A DNA stretch of 64,000 nt from Dichetophora obliterata (Eukaryota; Arthropoda; Insecta; Diptera; Sciomyzidae). How positions within the stretch are numbered: the first letter of the stretch is position 1; the number at the start of each line of letters is the position of its first letter. Of the stretch, positions 32,015 to 43,100 are shown piece after piece. The position numbers and the translations under genes are program-made. The stretch spans positions 111,902,715 through 111,966,714 of the forward strand of contig OY986437.1 in the NCBI GenBank assembly GCA_963920525.1, in the 5' to 3' direction. The notes below the pieces were generated by a model. That model did not search any database and was not told the DNA's origin. It saw only the letters and a program-made list of their open reading frames with translations.

Positions 32015-33900
32015 ACAAAATAGAATTTCGAGAATTTTTTCAGATTTTGTGAAAAAGGTTTAGAGGTCGTTTTTTCCAAAAAATTAGTTCTACAAAATAA
32101 TACTTGTGCTTTCTACACAAAATTTTATTTTCGTGAGCTTGAAAGAGGGTTTCCGAATGTTTTTCTGCACAGGCGGGTCAAAAAAGGAGTTTTTTTAAAA
32201 AATTTTACTGTGCTTTTTCTAACCCCAATTCTCTCCAAATTTTCACTCCTTATATAAAATCTTAGTACTTACTTCAGCCTCACTTGTGCTGGTACGACCA
32301 CAATTTCATTGAAATTTATGGTGCACAATTTATCAAGCCTTTCCTTGATTTCAGTGATGGGTTTTTTTATGCAAAAAGTAATGCTTCACCTACACAAAAT
32401 TAACTTTTTTCCATTTTCGTTGCAATTTTCGAGGTTGTCTGCTTTCAATGGCTGTCAAACACAAACTTTATGACGCACCTCAAAATTTGATAGTAGTCTA
32501 TTAACAGATTGCAATTGAATGGACCAGTGTTGCATATAAATTTACTATGTCTTTACTAGTCTTGAATGATTCAGCTGTAACCAACCCACTGTTTACGTTT
32601 CATTAGATTCTAGACATATGTGTTAATAAAATCATCCGAACCATATAACGCTGAAAACAAGTGGATCTTATTTTTTGGTGAAGCCTCAAACCAAAGATTA
32701 TATAGTATAAAGATGTGCCACGTAGAACATAAAAAAGTAACAAATATTTTTCAGATCAATACATAAGCTTTTGTGAGCGCGATGAAAAAGCTTTCTTGAG
32801 AGAAAAGTTTCCAATCTTTGCATGCTCATTCTCTCTGCAATGCTCTTTCACTCTTCGCTCCACAATGATTCACAGCATAGATCACCACTGCATGGTTTCT
32901 CATAGCTAGCGAGAGTCGTGAAATTTAATGTTGTAATTGTTTTTTCGGTTGTTTTTGTTGGAATCAAGCCAAGAATGATAGAATACAAAGATTGCGCCGA
33001 AGACAAGAAAATGAGTGCAACAAAATTGTCGTTCTGCGCATGTACGTCATAATATCAATTTTGTTAAGTTAATAAATTTTTGTATTTTTGTTTTCGTTTG
33101 TGTGAGTTTTCTACAATTTCTTGGTTTAATTTTTGTATTTATTGCAAACATCAGGTTTCTGAAAAATATTTGTTTGCTTCTGTTACCACAATTAGTAGCT
33201 GCACACTTCATTTTTTAAATTTTTAGTTAAAAAATCGCAAATATACTTCGATATATACACAATTAAATAAAACACAACCGATCGCAGTAAGTTTCTCAAA
33301 GAAATAAAATATTGTGACGTAGTTAACTGAACAGCTGGTTGTCAAACTCGATTAGCAGAAGTAAAGGACCTGCGCAAAGCGTAATCTATTATTCTATCAT
33401 TCTATCATTCTATCAATCAAGCAGTTGTGATCTCTGCTTGACAGCAACAAATGTTTTTGTTTGTTTGCATTATTTTCATGATGATTTCCTCATTTTGTGC
33501 GAAGCAGATTTTTCTTATTCACTGCTTGCTATTAATATTGACTCAGCCAGAGCAGTAATATCTGCATATATATTCCTAATCTTAAGGAAAACTGAATAAT
33601 GACATAGAATTTCAAATTTGTCAATAATTAATTTTTTGTACATTATTTTTTGATTCATTGCCTACTTATGTGTTATTCATTATTAATTTTTTATTTATCA
33701 TTAATTTGGTCAATTATTCAAAAGTGAATACGAAATTTATAATGAATAAAAAATTAATAATTAATAAAAAATTAATAATGAATAAAAAGTTAATAAAAAA
33801 ATTTTTTTTTTTTTGAAATGAATAAAATAACAGAAATAACGTAAACAAAGATACATCAAAAATAAATCAAAACAAAGCAACGAAATCCTCGCGCTGGTAT
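32015..33900. other. Noncoding stretch
   Basis: No recognised gene. 33680-33800 is a low-complexity stretch of repeated TTAATAATGAATAAAAA-type words on alternating strands. The open frames in 33.0-33.6 kb have no recognisable motifs. Confidence 0.45.
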
Positions 33901-33906
33901 ATATAA

Positions 33907-34375
33907 CTAGCTGAAACACTGTGTGTTGCTGCCACGCCCCCGTTGCCAAATGCCCATAACATGCTATCAGTGAAACGGCACGAGTAAATTGTGGTCGAGT
34001 ACAGAATTCCGAGACTGTGCGGCCACCTATAACTACAAAGCTATTCAATATCAAAAATTTCAGTTGTGTGGGGGGGGGGGTCACGACACCTTGCCTAACT
34101 CCCATAAAATGTTATCAGTGAAACGTGTAAATTGTAGTCGAATACCGAATTCCGAGGCTATGCGGCCTATAACTCCAAAGCAATTCGATATCGCAAATTG
34201 GGGTGTTGTAGGAGGTGCCACGCCCCTTTCCCAACGCCCATCACATGTTATCAGGGAAACGCTACTTGTAAATTGTGGTCGAATACCAAATTCTGAGGCT
34301 TTGCGAAATATTATTATAAAGCTATCCGATATCGCATATTTGGGCTGTATAGGAGGTAATATTGAGTATTAACCA
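33907..34375 (-). mobile_element. Helitron 3' portion with three minisatellite units
   Basis: On the minus strand the sequence ends ...GGGGGCGTGGCAGCAACACA, a short interval, then TTTCAGCTAG followed by T. A CTAG end with a GC-rich hairpin just upstream is the Helitron 3' signature. Upstream lie about three ~115-bp units containing TGTAAATTGTGGTCGAATAC-like, ACGCCC and CGATATCGCA words. The same text occurs in the 46.2-46.6 and 60.3-62.2 kb copies. The 5' TC end is not visible, so it is truncated near 34375. A G12 run at 34069-34080 lies within one unit. Confidence 0.7.
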
Positions 34376-35085
34376 TATTTTTTAAACTCCTTCACAAATG
34401 TAGTATTTAGAAAATTTTCTAAATTTAATATTTAGAAAGTTAGATCAATACAAATGATAACTTAAATGAAAGATATAAACGTCTTATTCGCAGACATGCA
34501 TAAATTTTGTAATATGAAAAAATACTTTTTAAGTTATAGGATCTTAACTGGGGACATATTTTTCAAAACTTAAAAAACTCGAAAAAATCTTTGGAAATTT
34601 CTTCAACTCTTTCCGAATTGCATTCGTTCTATAAATACTCATACAATTTAACACAAAGTCTATATTAATAAAATTTATATCTCGGTTTTATTGTTTAATT
34701 GACATATATACATATCTAATAAAAGCACTTCACAAAAATAGTTTCAACTGTAGCGTTAGGTCAGTAAATATATTCTTTAATTTTTTTTTCAAAAACGGTT
34801 CAAAATATTGAATTTTTTCTCAAAAAATTATTGAAAAATCTTTTTGCTGTATAAATAAGAACAATTGAAAATTGCATTTCTGAGTACTTTTCATATAGTA
34901 AAGCATGTATTTGCAATAATATAATAAAAATATTTAAAAGTAGTTTATAAAAAATTTTTCCGCAAAAAAAAACTTAAAAAATATTGCTTACAATATTATT
35001 CGCGGCTAAGCTTCAACTGATGGAATCGCCCTTACAACAATATAACACTAAAAATATCATGTGGCAAAACGGCAAAAAAAACCAA
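34376..35085. other. AT-rich noncoding stretch
   Basis: No recognisable coding region or inverted repeat; poly-A/T text flanking the hAT-like element. Confidence 0.5.
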
Positions 35086-38000
35086 GTCAACACTAGGGTG
35101 GACCTTGTGTCGATATTTTGGTAGATGAGGGCTCTATTCCGTGCCTTTTTGAAAAAAAATGACAATGCCGAAAAAAAAATAAAAAAAAAAAAAAATTAGG
35201 GGTTGCGCACGAGCCGAGAAAAAGGTCCACTTTGCCAAAATTAGGGGGGAAATTGCCATAGGTCATCAGGGGTCACCCGTAGAGGGGAAGAATGTATGGC
35301 CGACCCCCATTAACTTTTTATCGCCAACATTTTCCCCCAAGACACCCACCCCTATCTCCTCCCCTTAGGGGGGTCACCATACAAAAATGGAGGTTGCTCA
35401 GTATTTTCGAAAAACACCATAGGTCATCAGGGGTCACCCCTAGGGGGGCAAAATATTTGACCGACCCCCATTAACTTTTCATCCCCAACATCTTTTCCCA
35501 ACAAACTTACCCTCTATCTCCACTCCTTGAGAGACTCCCCATACAAAAATAAAAATAAAAGAAGCTGTAATTGAGTAGTACTAGTAAGCACTTTTAATAT
35601 AATATAGTCAAATTAACATATTTTTGTTCGCTGATGGGTATTTCTTGCGGTAAGAATCGATAACATGTAGTAAATACTGTTTCTCTTCTTCGCCTTGACA
35701 CAGTATTCTATTATAATCTTGTATCATTTTTACTCCTCTTTCGGCAGTGTCGTTCACAACGCGCAAGTTATTTACAATTCTACGACCTTCTTGATAGTCT
35801 GCGCGAGATTTCCAGGTTGCTGGATTTGCAAGAATGAAATCTTGCGATATTCCAAATCGTACAAATAAATTTTTGGTATTATGAGAGACGAAGTTGCTCA
35901 AGTCTTTAGCCAAGAATTCCTCATTCACATCTTTGAATTTCACCTCGATTTTTTTAACGCTGGTGCTTTTGATTACGACGCGAGGAGCTGGGGGAACCGG
36001 GTCGTCTTCTTCATCTTCTTCACCTTCTTCGTCTTCTTCATTTTCTTCACCTTCTTCGTCTTCTTCATCTTCTTCACCTTTGTCATTCTCATTTTCTAGC
36101 AATGCTTGGGCCATTTTGGCCTTCAACTCATTTGAAACCTTGTCATCGAAAAAGGCAAGGGCTATGTGCTCATCGGCGAGATACCATAGGTGACCGATAA
36201 ATTTCTTTATCATTACCCGAGATAAATCCTGGTCAACTGACTTGTACTCGACGATGTCCTTCAAAAACTTCCAATCTTGATTCGGCGCCTCAGCTGCTCG
36301 AGAAGAACCAAACCATGCCTTGACGTAAAGTCGCACCACAAAAATACAAACGTGTCGAATACCATTCAATTCACATACAGATAAGTGAAAAGTTCTCCGA
36401 AACAAAAACATCTTGAGGCTGTAAATGGCTTTTGCCATCCATCGAGCATGGGAAACGGGTCCTGGAGGTCGGAAATGGTAATTCTCAAGTTTTTCACCCA
36501 GAAACAAAAGAATTAATTGTAGCATTTCTTTGTAGTCATCGCGAGGGTGTTTCTCCTTCAATTGATCTAAGCAAAACTCCTTTATGCCGACTTGCATTGC
36601 CACAGGAATTTTTCTGACGACTTGATCGTCTATCAAGCCAGAATGGAATGGTTTAACCTTTACAGCGTCCCATTCCTGTTTGAAACGGTCAAAGCAAGGA
36701 ACGCCTGGTGCACTGGTCTTTCCCATTTTTGTCTCAAAAACTTCCCTTAGCACCAGTTCGTATACGTGGTGTCTGCAAGGTAAATATAAGATTTCTCTCT
36801 CCAACAGCCGCTCAAGAGCAACTGCGGCTCCGGAGAATGGGCCACTGTTCGTTGATGTCGTGTCGAAAGAAAGTCCTTGTATTCGATGTGTCATATGCCA
36901 AGATGCCAACAGTTGATAAACGACATGTGCTATTCTCCGGCCTTTTCCTTTCCCATCTTCTACTTTGGGAACTCCAAGAAGTTGTTCTTTTTCTCCGTAC
37001 GAGACAATTACCGGTAGACGGTCCACCTTCTTTGTACCCACAAAATCCAAAAGCATTTTGCCATCCCAATGGACTACGAAGGATTTAGCTGCGACAAGCT
37101 GGAGATAAATGAAACGCGTTGAAGAATAAGAATTCTGAATGAGAGCAAATAAATCTATGCGATCTTACTTCTGGATTGTCTTTCACATAACTCAGCATGT
37201 TCTCTCGATTTGAACGCCGACATCTCCGAAGCGACGTACGGTTTATTGTGTATTGTTGAGGATCGCGTCCAAATGCTTCTGCCGCCGCTATCATAATGCC
37301 GACCGCGTCTCGGTCAGTCACTTTGCACTTGTCCAAAGCTGATAGGACTCGTTCAGTAAAACATTGTTTGTAACCTCTTCTGTCACCAACATTTGATGGG
37401 CCAGCTTCTGCCGGGAAGTTTTCGTCCTGTCTCCCATTATCATCGCTTGAATCACTGCTTGAAAATTTAACCACTGCAATTGAAAGAATTTCATTTGAAT
37501 ATAAACATTGGACGAACACACAAAGCGCGAAATAGCTTACCGCCTTTAGCGAACTGATCTCTACTAGATTCCGTTGCACGTTTGCGTCGCAACTCTTCTT
37601 GTTCTTCGCGCTCAGCTTTTCTTTTCCTCGTTCGAGTATCAGTAGCGTCCACACCTCCCATAGTTCCTGGCCGGCCATCTTCTCTTTGCTTTAGCAGAAA
37701 CTCAATGTCTTCGGTATTTGTCATTTTCTCAAGGGCGTTGGCGTGTGCGATGTCGAAAAGATTATCCAAGCTATCAGAAAACTTATTCTCTTTTTCTCTA
37801 GTGGACTCAGTCTTTCTGTGAGATGACTTTCTTAAAGCATCCCACTCATCGTGCAGCGCAGCTATTTTTCTTGTAACATCTCCTCTGGCTTTCGTCGGAA
37901 TAGCTGCTTGGCGCCAAAAAATCATCACTGCGTCTGCGACTATAACCGCACTATTTTTCTTCGACATGTTTCGTTTGCGAATGTTGAAGAAATGCATTCT

Positions 38001-38856
38001 TAGCACTTGCTTCTTCGACGGTAATTTGTTCCCCGTAATATTCATGCTTGGATAACCAATCAAAAAAATATCGTCGCGCGATCTAAGTTGTGTTGTCATC
38101 TTAACTTTTAAAAAACGGGAGAAAAATCAATTTTTTTTTCGCGGTCGTCGGCACTTGTTGAATGACAACAATCGATGAATGAACTGCTATTTATAACTAC
38201 TACGTATTTTGCAATATTTTACTGCCAGGTACTGATGAATGGGGGCATCTGCTACGTGTGCGTTTCAAATTTTTCAAGACTTTCCAAGCAATGACCACTC
38301 TTGAATATTGGTGGAATTTCTGTAATAAAATCAAAAAAATCTCGATATTGTGCAACTGTAAATACATAGATTTTCAGTATTTTTGTATGGGGAGTCCCTC
38401 AAGGAGTGGAGATAGAGGGTAAGTTTGTTCGGAAAAGATGTTGGGGATGAAAAGTTAATGGGGGTCGGTCAAATATTTTGCCCCCCTAGGGGTGACCCCT
38501 GATGACCTATGGTGTTTTTCGAAAATACTGAGCAACCTCCATTTTTGTATGGTGACCCCCCTAAGGGGAGGAGATAGGGGGTGGGTGTCTTGGGGGAAAA
38601 TGTTGGCGGTAAAAAGTTAATGGGGGTCGGCCATACATTCTTTCCCTCTACGGGTGACCCCTGATGACCTATGGCAATTTCCCCCCTAATTTTGGCAAAG
38701 TGGACCTTTTTCTCGGCTCGTGCGCAACCCCTAATTTTTTTTTTTTTTTATTTTTTTTTTCGGCATTGTCATTTTTTTCCAAAAAGGCACGGAATAGAGC
38801 CCTCATCTACCAAAATATCGCAAAAATTTCATTTCAAGGTCCACCTTAGTCAACAC
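35086..38856 (-). mobile_element. Apparently complete hAT-like transposon with ~450-bp TIRs and 8-bp TSD
   Basis: GTCAACAC occurs at 35086-35093 and 38849-38856. Between them the element (35094-38848, 3755 bp) starts TAGGGTGGACC and ends GGTCCACCTTA. The inverted ends continue ~450 bp at high identity (35094-35550 and 38385-38848), sharing GAGGGCTCTATTCCGTGCC, GGGGTTGCGCACGAGCC and repeated GGTCATCAGGGGTCACCC blocks. The 8-bp TSD and TAGGGTG terminus fit the hAT superfamily; long TIRs are unusual for it. One three-exon gene fills the interior on the minus strand. Confidence 0.9.
35608..38099 (-). CDS. hAT-like transposase, three exons, 784 aa
   Basis: Exons are 38099-37541, 37473-37169 and 37098-35608. 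The 68- and 70-bp introns have GT-AG ends, and the summed coding length is 2355 nt, in frame throughout. Exon 1 has FWRQAAIPTKARGDV, DEWDALRKSSHRKTESTREK, DNLFDIAHANALEKM and FLLKQREDGRPG, a pattern of an abundant invertebrate transposon-protein family. Exon 3 has KMLLDFVGTKKVDRLPVIVS, then GLSFDTTSTNSG and LPCRHHVYELVL. An Asp box followed by CxxH parallels the hAT TDNA.N...C..H layout. A Glu/Asp-rich stretch (residues ~640-665) follows. Start ATG is the first in frame after the TIR-proximal leader. ATTAAA lies just past the stop. No stop or frameshift seen, so it may encode a working enzyme. Confidence 0.85.
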
Positions 38857-38859
38857 ACA

Positions 38860-39423
38860 AAATATACCTCGATTATGTCATCTTTATGATATTATATTCT
38901 TGAAATTATATTACAAAGAGATAAAAGATAATGAAAAAAATATAATAACTTTAAATTATATAATGTTCGTAGGGTAGTTTAGTAAAAAAATTGACTACAT
39001 TTTTTAAGTAAAACCTAATGAAATTCTGCTACATTTTGTTGGCAGCTACATCGTTTATTCAGATGTTTCGTGCATCAAATCTTTACATATCATTTCTATT
39101 GCTTTTCAATATTATGCTCACATTGTCGCTTACTTATTATCTCGCTCTCAAAAGCTTTAAATCGTTCGCTGACTCTCATAAAGCTTTTATGTGGATTTAT
39201 GATAAATCCACATTAAAATTTTACTGTGCCACTTGCTTGTATGGCGGTGTCACATCATTCTTTTATATTATCTGTGCTCAAACTTTATTAGAGTTGCGTA
39301 TGCACTTCTCCTGAAAGAGGCTCCTACTTTTTTTTACGATACCCCTCTTGGATAATCGCTTTTTTGGCTGAATTCAAGGGGGCGTGACTTTTAGCTTAGC
39401 TTAGAACTTTACCATCTACTCTT
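38860..39423. other. Noncoding stretch between two elements
   Basis: A 98-codon open frame at 39018-39314 has a hydrophobic composition but no recognisable motif; it includes the palindrome TGGATTTATGATAAATCCA near 39191. I do not support it as a gene. Confidence 0.4.
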
Positions 39424-39741
39424 GGTTAATCTGAGGGATGTGCAACTTAAAGTCGAAATAAGTCGAAAATCGCCTTTTGCTTGATAATTTTCTACTTTTG
39501 GCAATCGACTTTCTTATGTTGAAAAAAGTCGATGGTCGACTTTTACTTTCGACTTTTTTCATTTAATACGAAACAAAAATTTGGCACTACACTGAGACAG
39601 TGATGCCAGTTCGAAAGTAGTTTCCCATTATGAGGGATTTTTCAATCGTCTTTTCATCTCAAAGGGAAAAATGGAAACATTTTGCTTAACAGTACAAAAA
39701 AAAAAAATCTAGTCGAAAAATTAAAAAAAAAAATGCACCAA

Positions 39742-39878
39742 CAAATTTATAGAAAATTCCCTCATAATACTGAAACTTAATATTTTCAGACAATTTAAAA
39801 AAGTCAAAACAAATTGATAGAAAATTCCCTCATAATACTGAAACTTAATATTTTCAGACAATTTAAAAAAGTCACAAC
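39742..39878. repeat. Two-copy ~68-bp tandem duplication
   Basis: AATAGAAAATTCCCTCATAA-like text through CAGACAATTTAAAAAAGTCA is repeated directly, with one or two substitutions. It lies in the interior of the hAT-type element. Confidence 0.8.
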
Positions 39879-40186
39879 TTAAATTACTTCAAGGGCTTAT
39901 TGCTTCACTAATTTTTTTGATCTCATTTAATTTTTATATGTATAAATTTGCTCCATAATTTATTTTAAAAGCATTTTCTATAAAATTTTTTTTAACATGA
40001 AGTTTGAAAGTTAAAAAAATGTCATACCTTTATTTCTTGTCGTGACCTTTTTGTGTATTGACAGTTTTATCAAGTTGCTTTTGATATCATTTTAGACTGG
40101 GAAAACCTTATAATTGTAAATGAATTTGCAATTTTCAATCACAAGAGTAAATGAATAAACATAAGAAGTATATTTTTATGTACATA

Positions 40187-40412
40187 CAGTGAAACCTCTG
40201 CTCGCGGACACCTCCCACAAATGGACAAATTTCCTAAACACAAGCTTTTCGTTACATTTTTAAGCAATCAACTATTTATACATTTTTTTAACTCAAGTAA
40301 AAAAAGGTTTTTAATATTTTTGGATACATACAAGACAGCTCCCATTGCCGGACACAAAAACAACGACCATCAGTGTCCGGACACGACCATCGGTGTCCAT
40401 CAGATTTCACCG
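40187..40412. mobile_element. pogo/Tigger-type MITE
   Basis: CAGTGAAACCTCTGCTCGCG then GACACC at 40187 is mirrored by GGTGTCCATCAGATTTCACCG ending at 40412. TA flanks both sides (40185-40186 and 40413-40414). Ends of the form CAGTGGAACCTC...GCGGACACC are typical of insect pogo-like elements. Internal GTGTCCGGACAC words repeat the terminal motif. It is 226 bp with no transposase. Confidence 0.75.
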
Positions 40413-40999
40413 TATATGGTTGTGCTTTTGCATTATTTTGTTACTTTAGACAAAAATGTTAAATGAATTTAAAAAAATACTTAAAGTTTTGTTTTATTTT
40501 ATTCACCTAAAATGTATATGGAATATAATTTTTTATAACAAATACTTATGTTTATAACAGAAAAAAAGAGTTTTTAAGTCAGAGTGTATAATTTTTTTTA
40601 GTTATAACAAATATTGTATGTTTATGTTTACGAACATGAGTTATGTTTTTTGAAAGATATTTTAGATTTTTGACAGAAAGATATTTTAGATATTTTTTAA
40701 AATTTTAAAAGGGAAAATATGAAATTTTTTTATTTTGTGTCGATAAATGTAAAAATTTATTTATTTATTTGGGTCGTCGCCCAAAAATGTTTATCAATTG
40801 TTGTAACTTCGGTGTCAACCAAAATGTTATTTTTGTATGCTGGTCTCATAGCAAACAACTTACAAAATAGGCTTTCACTAGAACATCTTAACATGTTGGT
40901 GGTTCCTTTAATTGTGCATTCACTTATACACAAAAATATTGTCTATTTAACCTTCATCGGTCCCTTATTTCTAAAAACGAATAGGTTCCTTGTGTGTAA

Positions 41000-41460
41000 G
41001 TTTTAAATTTACAAATCCATAAAAAATGCTATATATCGAACGGTTTTGATCGTAAAAAAACTAAAACTTTATTTAGATGGCTACTGTTATAAAAATGGGT
41101 ATGGTCTCACTTTATCTAAGCCTACTTTTTCGAAATCATGTCAATTACTGAGTTGTACAAACTTTGATAGTGAACTATATATATAAATGTTGCCCAAAAT
41201 CAATGGAACTTATATATATAAGACGAATTTGATCAAATAAAAATAAAATTTCGTGGTTTAGTTTATATGTTTACTATGGTCGCAATATATCTACGCCCAC
41301 TTTTTCGAAATCATGCGAACTCCTGAGATGCTCACGTTTTGATAGTGAAAATTGGTATGTAGGTGCAATGGGACAGAGGTGGTCACTATTTATATAAATG
41401 TTGACACGCCTCCTTTTTCCGCCCATCTATCTTTATAAAAAAAAAATTAATATACACATA
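41000..41460 (+). mobile_element. Left part of a Helitron split by the Tc1 insertion
   Basis: CATAAAAAATGCTATAT, ATGGGTATGGTCTCACT and CTACGCCCACTTTT resemble the body of the Helitron at 60.49-60.74 kb (ATAAAAATGCTATAT, ATGGGCGTGGTCTCACT, CTACGCCTACTTTT). Two direct copies of the CTTTTTCGAAATCATG block occur here. No 5' TC end could be fixed. The right part resumes at 46132. Confidence 0.5.
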
Positions 41461-41675
41461 TGGTCAAAATAATAGGTGTGACTACCATAACAGCTATAAG
41501 TCAATAATTAAGATAAAAAATCGGTGCTATTTTGATTTTTTGTTTTAATTCTACTGAAAAGAAATCAGAATAGTATAAAAATCAAAATATTTCATATTAT
41601 ACGAGTTGAACAAGAACTTCGCTTTAAATAGCCTGGACAAAATAATAGGTGTGTTTACGATGGCATGTGCTTACA

Positions 41676-41880
41676 TTAAACAATTAAGAATAAAGTTAAA
41701 TAAATGAACTTAATTTTAAAAAACGACTTTAGATGGCCACACAGGCTCATCATTATTTTTTGCAATTTTTGAATTCTCCATGGCATTGACGCCACCAGCC
41801 GTTGACAGGTGTCCAAAGGCATACTATACCAAATCTCTTTGACTTTTTGCCATAGTTGCTCTCTATTTTGAAAATGGGGG
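41676..41880 (-). pseudogene. Tc1-type transposase, C-terminal part (downstream of the RTE)
   Basis: HFQNREQLWQKVKEIWYSMP then LDTCQRLVASMPWRIQKLQK is the C-terminal helix region of Tc1 transposases (..LW..+...W..IP...C..LV.SMP.R+). The first residues, HFQNRE, repeat in decayed form the last residues before the RTE (SF-stop-NKE), because both copies derive from the duplicated target. Confidence 0.8.
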
Positions 41881-42099
41881 CGATGGAACAATGTAACATG
41901 TCTGACTGTCTCAACCTGGCGAGGCCAGCATAATCTTTGTGACATCGCCTCAAGTCGACTCAAACCTCCACGTGGTGTTTCCTGGGCAACGTCAAAACTG
42001 ACAGCCGTTAGTTTGGCGGCTAATCTGAGCGGCGGGCCTCCCTAGGCTTAAAATAGGTTGTACGTCGGGTTTGAAGCCCACCCGTAAAAACCAATTTCA

Positions 42100-43100
42100 A
42101 TGAAAACAAATAAGAAAAGAAGAAAAATTATCCCCAAATCTGATGACGACTGCCGCAAACGAAAAACTGATAATGATTTACGGATATTCACCTGGAATGT
42201 CCGAACCCTTAATTGGGAAGGTGCCTCTATACAACTGACTGATGTCTTGGAAAGATACAAAGCTGATATCACTGCTATCCAAGAAATGCGATGGAAGGGA
42301 CAGGGTTGCATTCGGCATGCACCCTGTGATATCTACTACAGCGGCCATGCGGAGAAGCACGAGTTTGGATGCGGATTTGTAGATGGCAAGAGACTACGGC
42401 CCCACGTCCTGCGATTCACACCTGTGAACGAACGACTTGGCATAATCCACATCAAGGTTAGATTTTTCAATATAAGCTTGATATGTGCGCACGCTCCGAC
42501 AGAAGACAAGGACGATGAGATCAAGGAAATTTTCTACGAGCGCCTTGAAAATGCTTACGAGCGCTGCCCCCGCCACGACGTAAAAAGCGTGCTTGGTGAC
42601 TTCAACGCTAAGGTGGGCAAGGAAAATATTTTTGGTCCAACAGTCGGAAAGTTCAGCCTCCACGACAACACCTCCGATAACGGAATGAGGCTGATTGACT
42701 TCGCCGCAGCACGAAACATGGTCGTAAGTAGCACTAGATTCAAGCATCTCAATATTCATAAAGCCACCTGGATGTCCCCCGATAAAAAAAAAAAAATCAA
42801 ATTGATCACGTTTTGATCGACGGAAGGCACTCTTCCAGTGTATTGGATGTACGCACGATCCGTGGTGCAAACATTGACTCGGATCACTATCTTGTAGCAG
42901 CCGAGATCCGTACACGTTTCTCAATATTCATAAAGCCACCTGGATGTCCCCTGATCAAAAAAAAAAAAATCAAATTGATCACGTTTTGATCGACGGAAGG
43001 CACTCTTCCAGTGTATTGGATGTACGCACGATCCGTAGTGCAAACATTGACTCGGATCACTATCTTGTAGCAGCCGAGATCCGTACACGTCTGTGCGCAG
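42100..43100 (+). pseudogene. RTE endonuclease domain, broken by a 172-bp tandem duplication
   Basis: It starts MKTNKKRRKIIPKS and reads LRIFTWNVRTLNWEGASIQL, AIQEMRWKGQG (catalytic Glu), ISLICAHAPTEDKDD, SVLGDFNAKVGKE (catalytic Asp/Asn) and NGMRLIDFAAARNMVVSS. The frame is lost in a poly-A run near 42784, where a 172-bp tandem duplication begins. The second copy resumes in frame at 42944 as [20 protein letters not shown] and ends the domain with [16 protein letters not shown] (SDH box). In an intact element this enzyme nicks target DNA to prime reverse transcription. Confidence 0.85.
42748..43091. repeat. 172-bp tandem duplication within the RTE endonuclease
   Basis: The block starting CTCAATATTCATAAAGCCAC occurs at 42748 and again at 42920, a period of 172 bp, and the copies differ at only a few positions, mainly around the A-run and a single G/A. 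The high identity means the duplication is recent relative to the insertion. Confidence 0.92.

Noticed and set aside
34069..34080. G12 run as a G-quadruplex regulatory site
   Set aside because: It is a single homopolymer inside a Helitron minisatellite unit; no four-tract pattern is present and length may vary by slippage.
35881..36193. Phe/Ser-rich plus-strand frames opposite the acidic stretch of the hAT-like gene
   Set aside because: They are antisense shadows of the Glu/Asp-coding repeat on the minus strand.
39018..39314. 98-codon hydrophobic open frame
   Set aside because: Hydrophobic bias comes from T-rich DNA, the frame contains a DNA palindrome, and no family motif or start context supports a gene.
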